This document shows positions 1-9,213 of a stretch of 64,000 nt of DNA, one piece after another (within the stretch, counting starts at the first letter, position 1; each line of letters begins with the position of its first letter). A program made the translations under genes and the position numbers. Below the pieces are notes generated by a model, which saw only the letters and a list, made by a program, of their open reading frames with translations, was not told where the DNA came from and made no database searches. The stretch is from contig NZ_KI912405.1 in the NCBI RefSeq assembly GCF_000518245.1, forward strand, positions 24,110 through 88,109, in the 5' to 3' direction. This DNA is from Brachyspira alvinipulli ATCC 51933 (GTDB taxonomy: Bacteria; Spirochaetota; Brachyspiria; Brachyspirales; Brachyspiraceae).

Positions 1-1352
1 AGAGATTCTTCCTCTGATTTGCTTTCTGCTGGAGGCTCCTCTTTATCTTCTTCTTCATCTGGAATTAAATTATCCAAGTTCAAATCATTTTCATCATCTA
101 ATATATCATCTAAGCTATCAGATATATTATCAATATCTAAATCATTTAAAATATTGCTTGAATCATCATCAATATTTTCAATATCATTAATTTCCGGCAT
201 ATCTTCTGAAGCACTAGCCACATCATCAACATAATCATCATCTATATCAGGCAAACTATTAGGTAAAGGAAGATCATCTAAAACTGGTAATTTTTCACTT
301 TTTATATCAGAATTTTTAGATTTTAAATCTGAATCATTAATATCCATTGCAATTTTATCTTCTAATTCCTTATCCTCTGGTAATTCCAATGAATCTAAAT
401 CTCCAGAAATTTTATCATCATTTACACCTAAATCGTCATCTATACCTAAATCTTCAGGTAATCCTAAATCATCTATATTAGCTGATACTTTATCATCTTC
501 TAAATCTTCAGGTAAATCTAAATTATCTACATCAGCTGATACTTTATCATCCTCTAAATCTTCAGGTAAATCTAAATTATCTATATCAGCTGATACTTTA
601 TCATTCTCTAAATCTTCAGGCAAACCTAAATCATCTATATCAGTTGATACTTTATCATCTTCTAAGTCTTCAGGTAAATCTAAATTATCTACATCAGCTG
701 ATACTTTATCATCCTCTAAATCTTCAGGTAAATCTAAATTATCTATATCAGCTGATACTTTATCATTCTCTAAATCTTCAGGCAAACCTAAATCATCTAT
801 ATCAGTTGATACTTTATCATCTTCTAAGTCTTCAGGTAAATCTAAATTATCTACATCAGCTGATACTTTATCATCCTCTAAGTCTTCAGGCAAACCTAAA
901 TCATCTACATCAGCTGATACTTTATCATTCTCTAAATCTTCAGGCAAACCTAAATCATCTACATCAGCTGATACTTTATCATTCTCTAAGTCTTCAGGCA
1001 AACCTAAATCATCTATATCAGTTGATACTTTAGAATTTTCTAAATCTTCAGGTAATCCTAAATCATCAACACCCAAATCTTCAGGTAATCCTAAATCATC
1101 TATACCCAAGTCTTCAGGTAAATCTAGATCATTCACTGAATTTTCTTTATCATCAGTATCGTCCAAATCATCTAAATCATCAATGGAAGGCAAACCATTA
1201 TCCTCACCAGGCATAGAACTAGCCATATGTTCATCTGTAAAAACTGACTTAAAACGATCATAGTCGCTTTGTGATATTTCTTCTGGTAAATCTTTATTAC
1301 CTATTAAAAAGGCAATACTTCCTAATCTTTCTAAATCTTCTATTTTAGGCAT
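1..1352 (-). CDS. Acidic 18-residue tandem-repeat protein, 3' end outside window
   Basis: The frame is open from an ATG at 1352 to the window edge, giving at least 450 residues; the C-terminus is not visible. The N-terminus (MPKIEDLERLGSIAFLIG) looks like a small folded segment of about 50 residues. It is followed by a very acidic Asp/Glu/Leu/Ser-rich region. The core is an 18-residue repeat with consensus DDLGLPEDLENDKVSADV, about ten copies at a perfect 54-bp period between roughly 430 and 1090. The part after the repeats is also acidic, with a Pro/Glu/Lys patch near the edge. There is no signal peptide or membrane segment. I do not recognise the family. The repeat chemistry suggests an extended, disordered or solenoid-like cytoplasmic protein, but no function can be given. 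Confidence 0.85.
   Translation of the reverse strand, partial: MPKIEDLERLGSIAFLIGNKDLPEEISQSDYDRFKSVFTDEHMASSMPGEDNGLPSIDDLDDLDDTDDKENSVNDLDLPEDLGIDDLGLPEDLGVDDLGLPEDLENSKVSTDIDDLGLPEDLENDKVSADVDDLGLPEDLENDKVSADVDDLGLPEDLEDDKVSADVDNLDLPEDLEDDKVSTDIDDLGLPEDLENDKVSADIDNLDLPEDLEDDKVSADVDNLDLPEDLEDDKVSTDIDDLGLPEDLENDKVSADIDNLDLPEDLEDDKVSADVDNLDLPEDLEDDKVSANIDDLGLPEDLGIDDDLGVNDDKISGDLDSLELPEDKELEDKIAMDINDSDLKSKNSDIKSEKLPVLDDLPLPNSLPDIDDDYVDDVASASEDMPEINDIENIDDDSSNILNDLDIDNISDSLDDILDDENDLNLDNLIPDEEEDKEEPPAESKSEEES
430..1090 (-). repeat. 54-bp tandem repeats with a 162-bp higher-order unit
   Basis: The motif G(C/T)TGATACTTTATCAT recurs at 481, 535, 589, 643, 697, 751, 805, 859, 913, 967 and 1021, which is exactly 54 bp apart. 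Blocks 481-642 and 643-804 differ at only a couple of bases, so a three-copy 162-bp unit was duplicated recently. All units stay in frame and encode the 18-residue repeat of the surrounding minus-strand gene. There are no unique spacers, so this is not a CRISPR array. Confidence 0.95.
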
Positions 1353-1459
1353 ATTCAATCATCTAATGTAAATTTTTTTAGTTAACATATTAAATTATAT
1401 TAAAAATTAAAAAATATGTCAACTAAATTATCGGATAATAGAAAATTTACAATAGCATA

Positions 1460-1882
1460 TTATTTAGAAGAAATCTCTATTTGTTTATTAAGTTTTTTTA
1501 TTTGCTCACTATTTCTTCTAGCTTCTTCTTCATTTATAACCATTTGTTTAGATAATTTATTTATTTTTTCTTTATTAAGTGCTACGTCTATATCTTTTGG
1601 GTACAAAGCCGATTCAACTAATATACCAATAACATTTTGCATCACCTCTGCTATACCCTCTTCAACATACATATTAATAAGTTTATTATCCTCTGTATAT
1701 ATTCTAAGTTCACCGTAGCCTATTCTAACAATATATGGACAATGATCCAAATATATAGAAACATATCCGTCATAAGAAGGTATCTCAACATGATCTATAC
1801 GCATGGATCTAAGTATAGGACCATTTCTAGTAATTACAGAACAAGTTAATGCTTTTTGATTCTTTTTAGCAGCTGTAGCCAT
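1460..1882 (-). CDS. atpC: F-type ATP synthase epsilon subunit-like protein
   Basis: This 140-residue protein matches the AtpC plan. An N-terminal beta-sandwich of about 85 residues carries the family pattern (IPSYDGYVSIYLDHCPYIV, then GYGELRIY and VEEGIAEVMQNVIGILVE). A charged C-terminal helical hairpin follows (residues ~92-140). In the enzyme this subunit sits on the central stalk and can inhibit ATP hydrolysis. I start at the ATG at 1882, which has GTGAG eight bases upstream; an in-frame GTG at 1894 would add four residues. No other atp gene lies in the window: the neighbours are a repeat protein and a small membrane protein. Its separation from an atp operon is unusual, so the name rests on domain pattern only. 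Confidence 0.75.
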   Translation of the reverse strand: MATAAKKNQKALTCSVITRNGPILRSMRIDHVEIPSYDGYVSIYLDHCPYIVRIGYGELRIYTEDNKLINMYVEEGIAEVMQNVIGILVESALYPKDIDVALNKEKINKLSKQMVINEEEARRNSEQIKKLNKQIEISSK

Positions 1883-1898
1883 ATTAATACTCACAAAA

Positions 1899-2204
1899 TT
1901 AAATTATATTCTTATATTTTAAAATAAAAACAATAAATATCAATGATAATATAAATAAAATAAGTAAAACAATAGAAATAAAAAAAAGAAATTTTACAAC
2001 AATTTTTAAAGAATTCATCTCTGAATATACATGTTCTAATCCCTTATTTATTTTTGAATCTACCATATCCATAATCTCTTTTTCTCTTTCGTCTATTCTA
2101 CTGTATATTTTTTTAGCTTTATTCTCCATTGCATTGTTTTTCACCAAATCTCCAACCATATTTGCTGAGGATAGAACAGTTAATATTATATTAATCCAAT
2201 TCAT
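1899..2204 (-). CDS. Small membrane protein with C-terminal hydrophobic anchor
   Basis: This 101-residue protein has a short hydrophobic N-terminus (~residues 1-18), a charged, probably helical middle (~25-65, rich in Lys/Glu/Arg) and a strongly hydrophobic segment at ~70-97. It starts at an ATG preceded by GGGGG at a suitable distance. It lies between the thioesterase gene (12 bp upstream) and the AtpC-like gene, all on the minus strand, so the three are probably co-transcribed. I do not recognise a family. The layout suits a small membrane-anchored coiled-coil protein. No function can be assigned. Confidence 0.65.
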   Translation of the reverse strand: MNWINIILTVLSSANMVGDLVKNNAMENKAKKIYSRIDEREKEIMDMVDSKINKGLEHVYSEMNSLKIVVKFLFFISIVLLILFILSLIFIVFILKYKNII

Positions 2205-2216
2205 AATACCCCCTAT

Positions 2217-2630
2217 TTAAATACCTTTAGACATTATACTATATAAATGTTCATCTGGTTTTACTATCTGCCCCATTCTATTAACAAAAGGATGCAATGT
2301 ATAGCCTGTACTATATAATATCTTCTCATCCTCTTTACTTCTTATTTCATATTTTAACTTTAATGATACATTTTTAAGTTTTTCAACTTTTGTATGTACA
2401 ACTATAATATCATCATATTTTATAGAAACTTTATAATCAACAAAAGCCTCTTTTACAGGCAATAGTATATTATATCTATTTTCCATATCTTTATATGAAA
2501 TTCCTAATTCTCGTAATAATTCTGTTCTTCCTATCTCAAAGTATCTAAGATAATTTGAATGATATACCACACCCATTTGATCTGTATCAGCATATATTAC
2601 TCTTATTTCCGTTTTATTAACATGAGCCAT
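2217..2630 (-). CDS. YbgC/FadM-type acyl-CoA thioesterase (hot-dog fold)
   Basis: This 137-residue single hot-dog domain has the 4-hydroxybenzoyl-CoA thioesterase/YbgC signature near its start: YADTDQMGVVYHSNYLRYFE, followed by GRTELLRELG. The Asp of DTDQMG is the expected catalytic residue. Enzymes of this family hydrolyse acyl-CoA thioesters in the cytoplasm; the substrate cannot be read from sequence. Length is normal for the family. The ATG follows a GGGG box. It is first in a minus-strand run with the small membrane protein and AtpC-like genes. No tol-pal genes are adjacent, so a link to that system, known for YbgC in other bacteria, is not supported here. Confidence 0.85.
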   Translation of the reverse strand: MAHVNKTEIRVIYADTDQMGVVYHSNYLRYFEIGRTELLRELGISYKDMENRYNILLPVKEAFVDYKVSIKYDDIIVVHTKVEKLKNVSLKLKYEIRSKEDEKILYSTGYTLHPFVNRMGQIVKPDEHLYSIMSKGI

Positions 2631-2976
2631 GATAAACCCCTATTTGTAATTATATTAATTATCATTATAACACATAATAGAAAATATCAAATATTATTTT
2701 TACAATTTAACTGATATTGCATAATTTAATAAAATACTGCAAAATATCTTAATAAATTATTATACTTACAAAACATTAATTTATATAGTAAATTTAATTA
2801 TACTATTTAAGATATAAATATGGTTTAGTAATTAGATATTTACTAAAAATATAGTAAAAATAGAACTATAAAACAATTGTTATAAAATTCTAATATAGTT
2901 TCTATATTATATAAAAACTATTAAAAATAATGCTTTTATATTGATATTATATTAATTTTGTATATAATGTTTCATT
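2631..2976. other. Divergent intergenic region, AT-rich
   Basis: This 346-bp gap separates the minus-strand thioesterase gene from plus-strand coaD. I see no reading frame, repeat or stable hairpin beyond the coaD promoter at its right end. It presumably also carries the promoter of the minus-strand operon, which I could not pick out confidently in such AT-rich sequence. Confidence 0.6.
2941..2968 (+). promoter_or_regulatory. coaD promoter, probably leaderless
   Basis: A -35 box TTGATA (2941-2946), a 16-bp spacer and a perfect -10 box TATAAT (2963-2968) lie immediately before coaD. The ATG at 2977 begins only eight bases after the -10 box, so transcription should start at or just before the start codon. 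There is no room for a ribosome-binding site. Confidence 0.7.
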
Positions 2977-3465
2977 ATGAAAAATGGAAAAGTAATATTC
3001 CCCGGAACATTTGATCCTTTTACATTAGGACATTTAGATGTACTTTATAGATTAGCTGATATATTTGAAAAAGTTTATATATCAGTAGCTGTTAATCTAG
3101 AAAAATCTCCAACTTTTACTGTAGAAGAAAGAAAAAATATGATAAAAAAAGTAATAGGAGAAAATGAAAGTATAGAAATAGTATCTATATCAGGACTTGT
3201 TACAAATTATATGAGAGAAAATAACATAAAAATATTAGCCAGAGGAATTAGAGACAGTGAAGATTTATACTATGAATTGAAAATGGCTAGGATGAATAAA
3301 CTTTTATATTCAGAAATGGACACTATATTTTTGCATACATCTGAAAATTATGCTTATGTAAGTTCATCTTTAATAAAAGAAGTTCTAAAATTTAACGGTC
3401 CTATAAATGGTTTAGTTCCAGAAATATTAATAGATGAAATAAAAGCTAAATTCAATAAAAATTGA
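2977..3465 (+). CDS. coaD: Phosphopantetheine adenylyltransferase
   Basis: This 162-residue enzyme transfers AMP from ATP to 4'-phosphopantetheine to give dephospho-CoA, the penultimate step of coenzyme A synthesis. The N-terminus has the nucleotidyltransferase pattern [12 protein letters not shown], with the conserved T-x-G-H nucleotide-binding motif. The family segments [20 protein letters not shown] and the C-terminal VSSSLIKEV are both present. Length is typical. The gene sits directly behind its promoter with no Shine-Dalgarno sequence. miaB starts 19 bp downstream, so the two are probably one transcript. Confidence 0.97.
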   Translation: MKNGKVIFPGTFDPFTLGHLDVLYRLADIFEKVYISVAVNLEKSPTFTVEERKNMIKKVIGENESIEIVSISGLVTNYMRENNIKILARGIRDSEDLYYELKMARMNKLLYSEMDTIFLHTSENYAYVSSSLIKEVLKFNGPINGLVPEILIDEIKAKFNKN

Positions 3466-3484
3466 TAATATAAAGATAAATAAT

Positions 3485-4792
3485 ATGAAAAATTTTTACC
3501 TAGAAAATTACGGATGCCAAATGAATAAGGCAGATTCAAACAGTTTAATTAATTCCCTTATGCAGGAAGGTTTTATACAGACAGAGAATTATGAAAATGC
3601 TGATAATATAATAATTAATACATGCAGTGTTAGAGCTCATGCTGAAGAAAGAGTGTTTTCAAGAGTTAAATTATTCAATGCAAATAGAAAAAAGAATAAA
3701 AAAGACACAAAAATAATAATTATGGGCTGTATGGCTCAAACTTCTAAGGAACATCTTGAAAGTCTAGGAGTTGATAAAATATTTGATGTATACAATGAAG
3801 TTAATATTATAGATTACTTAAAAGATGAGGAAGTTTTTGTAAGAAAATTTAATGATAATTACATATTTAATAAATCCTATGTTGACGAAGATAAACCTCA
3901 TAAAGCATTTATACCTATATCTCATGGCTGTAATAATTGGTGTACTTATTGTATAGTGCCTCATACAAGAGGAAAAATGGTAAGTAGAAAATCAGATGAT
4001 ATAATAGAAGAATTAAAAAGATTAATAGATGATGGTGCTAAAGAGATAACTTTACTTGGACAGAATGTTAATTCTTATGGGCTTGATATTGATAATGAGA
4101 TTAATTTTACAGAATTGTTATACAAATTAGACAAAGTTATTGATGAAAAATCTAAAAATAAAGTGTGGATAAGATTTTTAACTTCCCATCCTAAAGATTT
4201 TGATAAAGATTTAGCAGATGCTATATGGAATCTAAATAGTTTATGTAAGCATATACATTTACCTTTTCAAAGCGGTTCAGATAGAATATTAAATCTTATG
4301 AATAGAAAATACACAAAAGACGAATATGTAAAAAAAGTATCATATTTAAGAAATTATGCCGATGATTTTCCTATTTCAACGGATATAATAGTGGGTTATG
4401 CTGATGAAACAGAAGATGAGTATCAAGAAACATTAAATTTACTTGAAAGTATAGGTTTTGAAGAGGCTTACCTATATAAATATTCAGAGAGAGAAGGCTC
4501 TATTGCCTATAAAAAACATGTACAGTATGATAAAGCTGCTGGGTCAAGAAGACTTACTAATCTTGTAAATTATCAAAGAGAATTAGCTCAGAAATTATTA
4601 TCAAAACAGGTTGGCAAAAAAACTTCTGTAATGGTAGATGATATAGCTAAAGATAATATGCATTATTTATGCAGAAGCAAAGAAAACAGAATAATTTTAG
4701 TAAAAAAAGAAAAAGAACTTAATATGGGTGATATTTTTGATGCTGAAGTTACAGAAATAAAAAGCCATACATTAATAGGTGAATTTATTTAA
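3485..4792 (+). CDS. miaB: tRNA-2-methylthio-N6-dimethylallyladenosine synthase MiaB
   Basis: This 435-residue radical SAM methylthiotransferase adds a methylthio group to i6A37 of tRNAs that read UNN codons. Domains in order are an N-terminal UPF0004 domain with cluster cysteines (ENYGCQMNKADS, NTCSVRAHAEERV, MGCMAQ), a radical SAM core with the C-x3-C-x2-C motif in HGCNNWCTYCIVPHTRGK, and a C-terminal TRAM domain for tRNA binding (~residues 375-435). The SVRAHAEERV stretch favours MiaB over the MtaB and RimO relatives. It follows coaD closely with only a weak AAAG-type ribosome-binding site. Confidence 0.95.
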   Translation: MKNFYLENYGCQMNKADSNSLINSLMQEGFIQTENYENADNIIINTCSVRAHAEERVFSRVKLFNANRKKNKKDTKIIIMGCMAQTSKEHLESLGVDKIFDVYNEVNIIDYLKDEEVFVRKFNDNYIFNKSYVDEDKPHKAFIPISHGCNNWCTYCIVPHTRGKMVSRKSDDIIEELKRLIDDGAKEITLLGQNVNSYGLDIDNEINFTELLYKLDKVIDEKSKNKVWIRFLTSHPKDFDKDLADAIWNLNSLCKHIHLPFQSGSDRILNLMNRKYTKDEYVKKVSYLRNYADDFPISTDIIVGYADETEDEYQETLNLLESIGFEEAYLYKYSEREGSIAYKKHVQYDKAAGSRRLTNLVNYQRELAQKLLSKQVGKKTSVMVDDIAKDNMHYLCRSKENRIILVKKEKELNMGDIFDAEVTEIKSHTLIGEFI

Positions 4793-4830
4793 TAAATTAA
4801 TTATAAATATTGATTAAAAAATTAAGCAAA

Positions 4831-5355
4831 TTATCTTAATTGTCCAAACTCTATAGTATTATTTAAATTTACTTCTTTCATATATGGAATAGGATACTCT
4901 CTCATATCCTTTCCTTCTCGTAAAGTATAATATATAGTTAAATTATTCTTTTTCCAATTATCTAATCTATCATTATATTCTTTTGTATATCCGGATGTCA
5001 TTTTTATTTTATCATTTGAAATTATAAATCCAACAAACATATTAACATTACTTTCAGGAAGTCCATTTATACCATTAGCAACATAATCTAAAGGCATATT
5101 CTCGTAATAGTAAGCATTTGTTTCACTTTCAGCACATACAAATACTCCTTTTCCACGCACCATACCATTTATTTTATATTCAACATTTCCATTTTCTTTG
5201 AATGTATAAAGATAACCATTAGGAGCCATTACGCTTTTACCGCTTACAGTTTTTATCCATAAATCATTATAATTAATATCATTGTCAGAAAGTTTTACAT
5301 TAGAAGCACAAGATGTTATTAAAAATAATAAAACAAAAGTAATATAGAGTCTCAT
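4831..5355 (-). CDS. Predicted lipoprotein of unknown function
   Basis: This 174-residue protein begins with a lipoprotein signal: a short hydrophobic stretch ending in LITSC, so Cys16 would be the lipidated residue. The remaining ~158 residues are hydrophilic, with alternating polar and aromatic residues that suggest a small beta-rich domain (for example LYTFKENGNVEYKINGMVRG, reminiscent of lipocalin-like stress or resistance domains). That resemblance is only by eye. It lies alone between miaB and mfd on the opposite strand. It should be anchored to the inner or outer membrane facing the periplasm. Function unknown. Confidence 0.75.
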   Translation of the reverse strand: MRLYITFVLLFLITSCASNVKLSDNDINYNDLWIKTVSGKSVMAPNGYLYTFKENGNVEYKINGMVRGKGVFVCAESETNAYYYENMPLDYVANGINGLPESNVNMFVGFIISNDKIKMTSGYTKEYNDRLDNWKKNNLTIYYTLREGKDMREYPIPYMKEVNLNNTIEFGQLR

Positions 5356-5501
5356 ATTCTTTCATCCAAATAAAAATATTATGTATATATTTTCGGAATA
5401 AAGAAATTATAAATTATAATCTATTGCTTTTTAATAAAATTTTATTTATTATATAAAAATATGTAAAATCATTTTTAAATTCTAAAGTTAATAAAGTTGA
5501 T

Positions 5502-8500
5502 ATGGAACAGAATAATAATATAAGTCAAATATTAATAAATAAATTTTCAGAAAGTGAAGAGTTTAAATCTTTTGATATAGAAAATACAAAAAGCATAACA
5601 GGACTTAAAGGCGGAAGTGATGCTTTATTTTTCGCATCACTTTTTAATGATAAGGACAAATCAATTCTAGTAATAAAAGAAAATGAAAGCGAGGCAATGC
5701 TTCTTAGTCAGTCTTTAAATTTTTATAATATTCCAAATTATTATTTTCCTGACTATGATACTGTACCATTTACAAAGATGTCCCCTATTACAGATATAGC
5801 ACAAGATAGAATAAATATTTTATATAAATTAATTAATAAAGAAAAATGTATAGTAATAGCAACTATCAATTCTATAACAAGAAAAATAGCAAATAGAGAT
5901 GATTTAAAAGATTTTTATATACCAATAAAAGTGCATGATAAATTGGATTTAGAAAATTTAAGATTAGCATTATATGATTTAGGATATGTAATAGAAAGAG
6001 AAGTATCAGAGAAAGGAACAGCATCTGTAAGAGGAAGTATAATAGATATATTTTCAATAGAATATGATAATCCAATAAGAATAGAAATGTTTGATGATGA
6101 GGTTGAAAGTATAAGATTATTTAATATAGAAGACGGAAGATCATTTCAAAACATAGAAGATATTATAATATATCCTGTACGTGAAGTGGTTTATGATGAT
6201 TCAGCAGTAGAAGAGTTTATTAATAATAATGATATTCAAGATGAACTTAAAGATAATATAAACAAAAGAAAATATTTTGCCGGAAGCGAAAATTTACTTC
6301 CTATGTTCTATTCAAATTTAGAAACTATATTCGACTATTTTAATGATGATTATATATTTATTGATGATGCTTTAAAATTGAAAAGCAAACTTATAAATAT
6401 ATTAGACAGCATAAGAGAAAATTTTAATGATATAGATAATATATTTACAATAATAGGTGGAGTTGAAAAGTTATATATAGACAATAATTATTTTGCAGAA
6501 ATCATAAAAAAATCCATTAATATTTCTCCGTTTATAGTTGACAGTCAAATTCATAAATTTAGTTTTAATGAAGGCGTATCGTTTAAATCAAAATTGACAG
6601 AGTTTTTAGATTATGTAAAGGAGTATAGGGAAAAAGATTATTTAATAATTCTATCTACCGGACATTATGATCAGGCTAATAGATTCTATAAAATAATGCA
6701 TGACTTAGAACCAAAAATTATAATTCCAGAAGATGCAGAAATTAATAATGATGATACCAATAATATAGAAATCATAAAAGAAGAAGAAGAAATTGATTTA
6801 TCACAAAATGAAAATGATTTTTATATTATAACAACTCAAGCCTCTTCAGGATTCATAAAAGATGATATAAAAACAATATTCATAGCAGATTGGGAAGTAT
6901 TTGGAAGAAAAAGAAAAAAAATACGAAAGATACCAAAAGTCAATAAAAATTTGATAGAAACGTTTGTTGATTTGAATGTAGGAGATTATGCTGTACATGT
7001 TAATTATGGTATAGGTAAATATTTAGGACTTACAAGAAAAATGTCCAATGGAAAAGAAAAAGATTATCTTACATTGGAATACGCAAAAGGCGATAAATTG
7101 TACATACCTGTTGAACAGATGAACTTTGTACAGAAATATATATCCGGTCATGGAGAAGCACCAAAATTAACATTATTAGGAGGAAGTGCTTGGGATAAAA
7201 TAAAGAGCAAAGCCCGAGAGGATGCATTAGCTACTGCAAGAGAATTAATAAAATTGTATGCCATAAGGTCTAATATTCAAGGAAATGTATATGGAGCTGA
7301 CACTCAATGGCAGGATGATTTCGAGGCCTCATTCCATTATGAAGAAACTGTTGATCAATTAAGGGCTATAAATGATATAAAAGAAGATATGGAAAGCGGA
7401 AAGATGATGGACAGGCTCGTATGCGGCGATGTCGGATTTGGTAAAACAGAAGTTGCTTTCAGAGCAGTATTTAAAGCTATAATGGCAGGAAAACAATGTG
7501 CCATACTCTGCCCTACTACAATACTTTCTCAGCAGCATTATAATAATGCTAAAAAAAGATTTGAGGATTTCCCTATAAGAATAGAGGTTCTAAACAGATT
7601 TGTAACTTCAAAACAGGCTAAAAGAAATAAAGAATTATTAAAAAATGGTTCATGCGATTTAATAGTAGGTACTCATATGCTTTTATCAAAAGATATCGAG
7701 TTTAAAAATTTGGGGCTTATAGTAATAGATGAAGAGCAGCGTTTTGGTGTTAAACATAAAGAGGCTTTAAAGAGATTAAGATTAGAAACAGACGTACTTA
7801 CTCTTTCAGCTACTCCTATACCTAGAACTTTAAATATGGCTTTAACCGGTATAAGAGATATCAGTATAATAGAAACACCTCCTTTGAATAGAATACCAGT
7901 AAAAACCTTTGTAACAGAATTTTCTGAAGAAGCTGTTACTAATGCAATAGAAAGAGAGCTAAAAAGAAACGGACAAATATTCTATCTCTACAACAGAATA
8001 GAAACAATAGAATCCTTTGCCCTTATGATAAAAAAATTATGTCCAAAAGCAAGAATATGTGTTGCTCATGGAAGAATGTCAGGAAATCAGCTTGAAAAAA
8101 TTATGAATGATTTTATTAATCATAAGTATGATATTTTAGTATCAACAACTATAATAGAAAATGGAATAGATATACCTAATGCAAACACCATATTAATAGA
8201 TAATGCCAATAAATTAGGATTATCAGAACTTTATCAATTAAGAGGACGTGTAGGAAGAAGCGACAGAGAGGCTTATGCTTATATGTTCTATCCTAGCGAT
8301 TTAGCATTAACTGAAGTAGCATATAAAAGACTTGAAGCTATATCCGAGCATACAGATTTAGGTGCAGGATTCAAAATTGCTATGCGTGATTTGGAGATTA
8401 GAGGAGCAGGAAATATATTAGGTAAAGAACAGTCTGGAATGATATATCAAGTAGGATATGAACTATATACTCAAATGCTTGAAGAAGCTACAAATGAATA

Positions 8501-9146
8501 TAAAGGAGAAATAAAAGAAGTTACATTTGATACTGTAATAGATTTAAAGCATGATTTATTTATACCAGACAGCTACATATCGGATATTAAAGAAAAAATA
8601 TCAGCATATAAACTCATAATGCGTTCTCAAAGCAATGATGATATTGACTATGCAAAAGATTATATGATTGACAAATACGGTAAACTTCCGAAAGAACTTG
8701 AAGATATTTTTGACATTGCAAGACTTAAAGTTCTATTAAAGAAAATAAGAGTACTATCTGTAATAGAAGGTCAGTACAATATATATATAAAACTAGACAA
8801 ATATTCAAAAATAGATATGAATAAACTTATAAATCTAATTAACACAAAAAATTCAGGTGTGTATTTCGATAAAGATAATCTTAATCAATTAATAATACCT
8901 GTTATAAATGAAAAAGAAAATGATCTTGATTGGAAAATAGAAAAAATAAGAAATACAATATTAGAAATAGAATCAGATAAAATAGATGAAATAAGCAGTT
9001 CTATAAAAAATGAAATTAATAGTAATGATGAAAATACTATAAGCCTTGCTGAGGCAAATATAAAAAATAATAAATCCAACAAGAAAAGAATTTCTGTTAA
9101 AAGAACTAAGGCTCCAAAACTTATAAAGGTTAATAAAGATAAATAA
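5502..9146 (+). CDS. mfd: Transcription-repair coupling factor Mfd
   Basis: This 1214-residue DNA translocase removes RNA polymerase stalled at lesions and recruits UvrA. Visible domains are a UvrB-like N-terminal region (residues ~1-350, with RGSIIDIFSIEYDNPIRIE), the RNA-polymerase-interacting domain (~490-560, GDYAVHVNYGIGKYLGL), the RecG-like translocase (~620-980, with Walker A GDVGFGKTEVAFRA, the DEEQRFG box and LSATPIPRTLNMAL), and the C-terminal TRCF domain (~1010-1110). A Lys- and Asn-rich tail of about 80 residues follows the last domain and looks lineage-specific. Length is slightly above the usual 1150. It is a single gene, convergent with ispG. Confidence 0.97.
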   Translation: MEQNNNISQILINKFSESEEFKSFDIENTKSITGLKGGSDALFFASLFNDKDKSILVIKENESEAMLLSQSLNFYNIPNYYFPDYDTVPFTKMSPITDIAQDRINILYKLINKEKCIVIATINSITRKIANRDDLKDFYIPIKVHDKLDLENLRLALYDLGYVIEREVSEKGTASVRGSIIDIFSIEYDNPIRIEMFDDEVESIRLFNIEDGRSFQNIEDIIIYPVREVVYDDSAVEEFINNNDIQDELKDNINKRKYFAGSENLLPMFYSNLETIFDYFNDDYIFIDDALKLKSKLINILDSIRENFNDIDNIFTIIGGVEKLYIDNNYFAEIIKKSINISPFIVDSQIHKFSFNEGVSFKSKLTEFLDYVKEYREKDYLIILSTGHYDQANRFYKIMHDLEPKIIIPEDAEINNDDTNNIEIIKEEEEIDLSQNENDFYIITTQASSGFIKDDIKTIFIADWEVFGRKRKKIRKIPKVNKNLIETFVDLNVGDYAVHVNYGIGKYLGLTRKMSNGKEKDYLTLEYAKGDKLYIPVEQMNFVQKYISGHGEAPKLTLLGGSAWDKIKSKAREDALATARELIKLYAIRSNIQGNVYGADTQWQDDFEASFHYEETVDQLRAINDIKEDMESGKMMDRLVCGDVGFGKTEVAFRAVFKAIMAGKQCAILCPTTILSQQHYNNAKKRFEDFPIRIEVLNRFVTSKQAKRNKELLKNGSCDLIVGTHMLLSKDIEFKNLGLIVIDEEQRFGVKHKEALKRLRLETDVLTLSATPIPRTLNMALTGIRDISIIETPPLNRIPVKTFVTEFSEEAVTNAIERELKRNGQIFYLYNRIETIESFALMIKKLCPKARICVAHGRMSGNQLEKIMNDFINHKYDILVSTTIIENGIDIPNANTILIDNANKLGLSELYQLRGRVGRSDREAYAYMFYPSDLALTEVAYKRLEAISEHTDLGAGFKIAMRDLEIRGAGNILGKEQSGMIYQVGYELYTQMLEEATNEYKGEIKEVTFDTVIDLKHDLFIPDSYISDIKEKISAYKLIMRSQSNDDIDYAKDYMIDKYGKLPKELEDIFDIARLKVLLKKIRVLSVIEGQYNIYIKLDKYSKIDMNKLINLINTKNSGVYFDKDNLNQLIIPVINEKENDLDWKIEKIRNTILEIESDKIDEISSSIKNEINSNDENTISLAEANIKNNKSNKKRISVKRTKAPKLIKVNKDK

Positions 9147-9213
9147 ATTAATTTTATTAAAAAACTTTATTTGTATTCTATGCTAAAATGATAGAAGAAT
9201 GTATATCAAATAG

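Noticed and set aside
644-1033. Plus-strand open frame of 129 residues
   Set aside because: It is a mirror of the in-frame repeat array on the other strand; its Leu/Tyr/His repeats follow from the repeat DNA and it lacks a ribosome-binding site.
430-1090. Direct repeats that look like a CRISPR array
   Set aside because: The 54-bp units follow each other without unique spacers and stay in frame inside one minus-strand gene.
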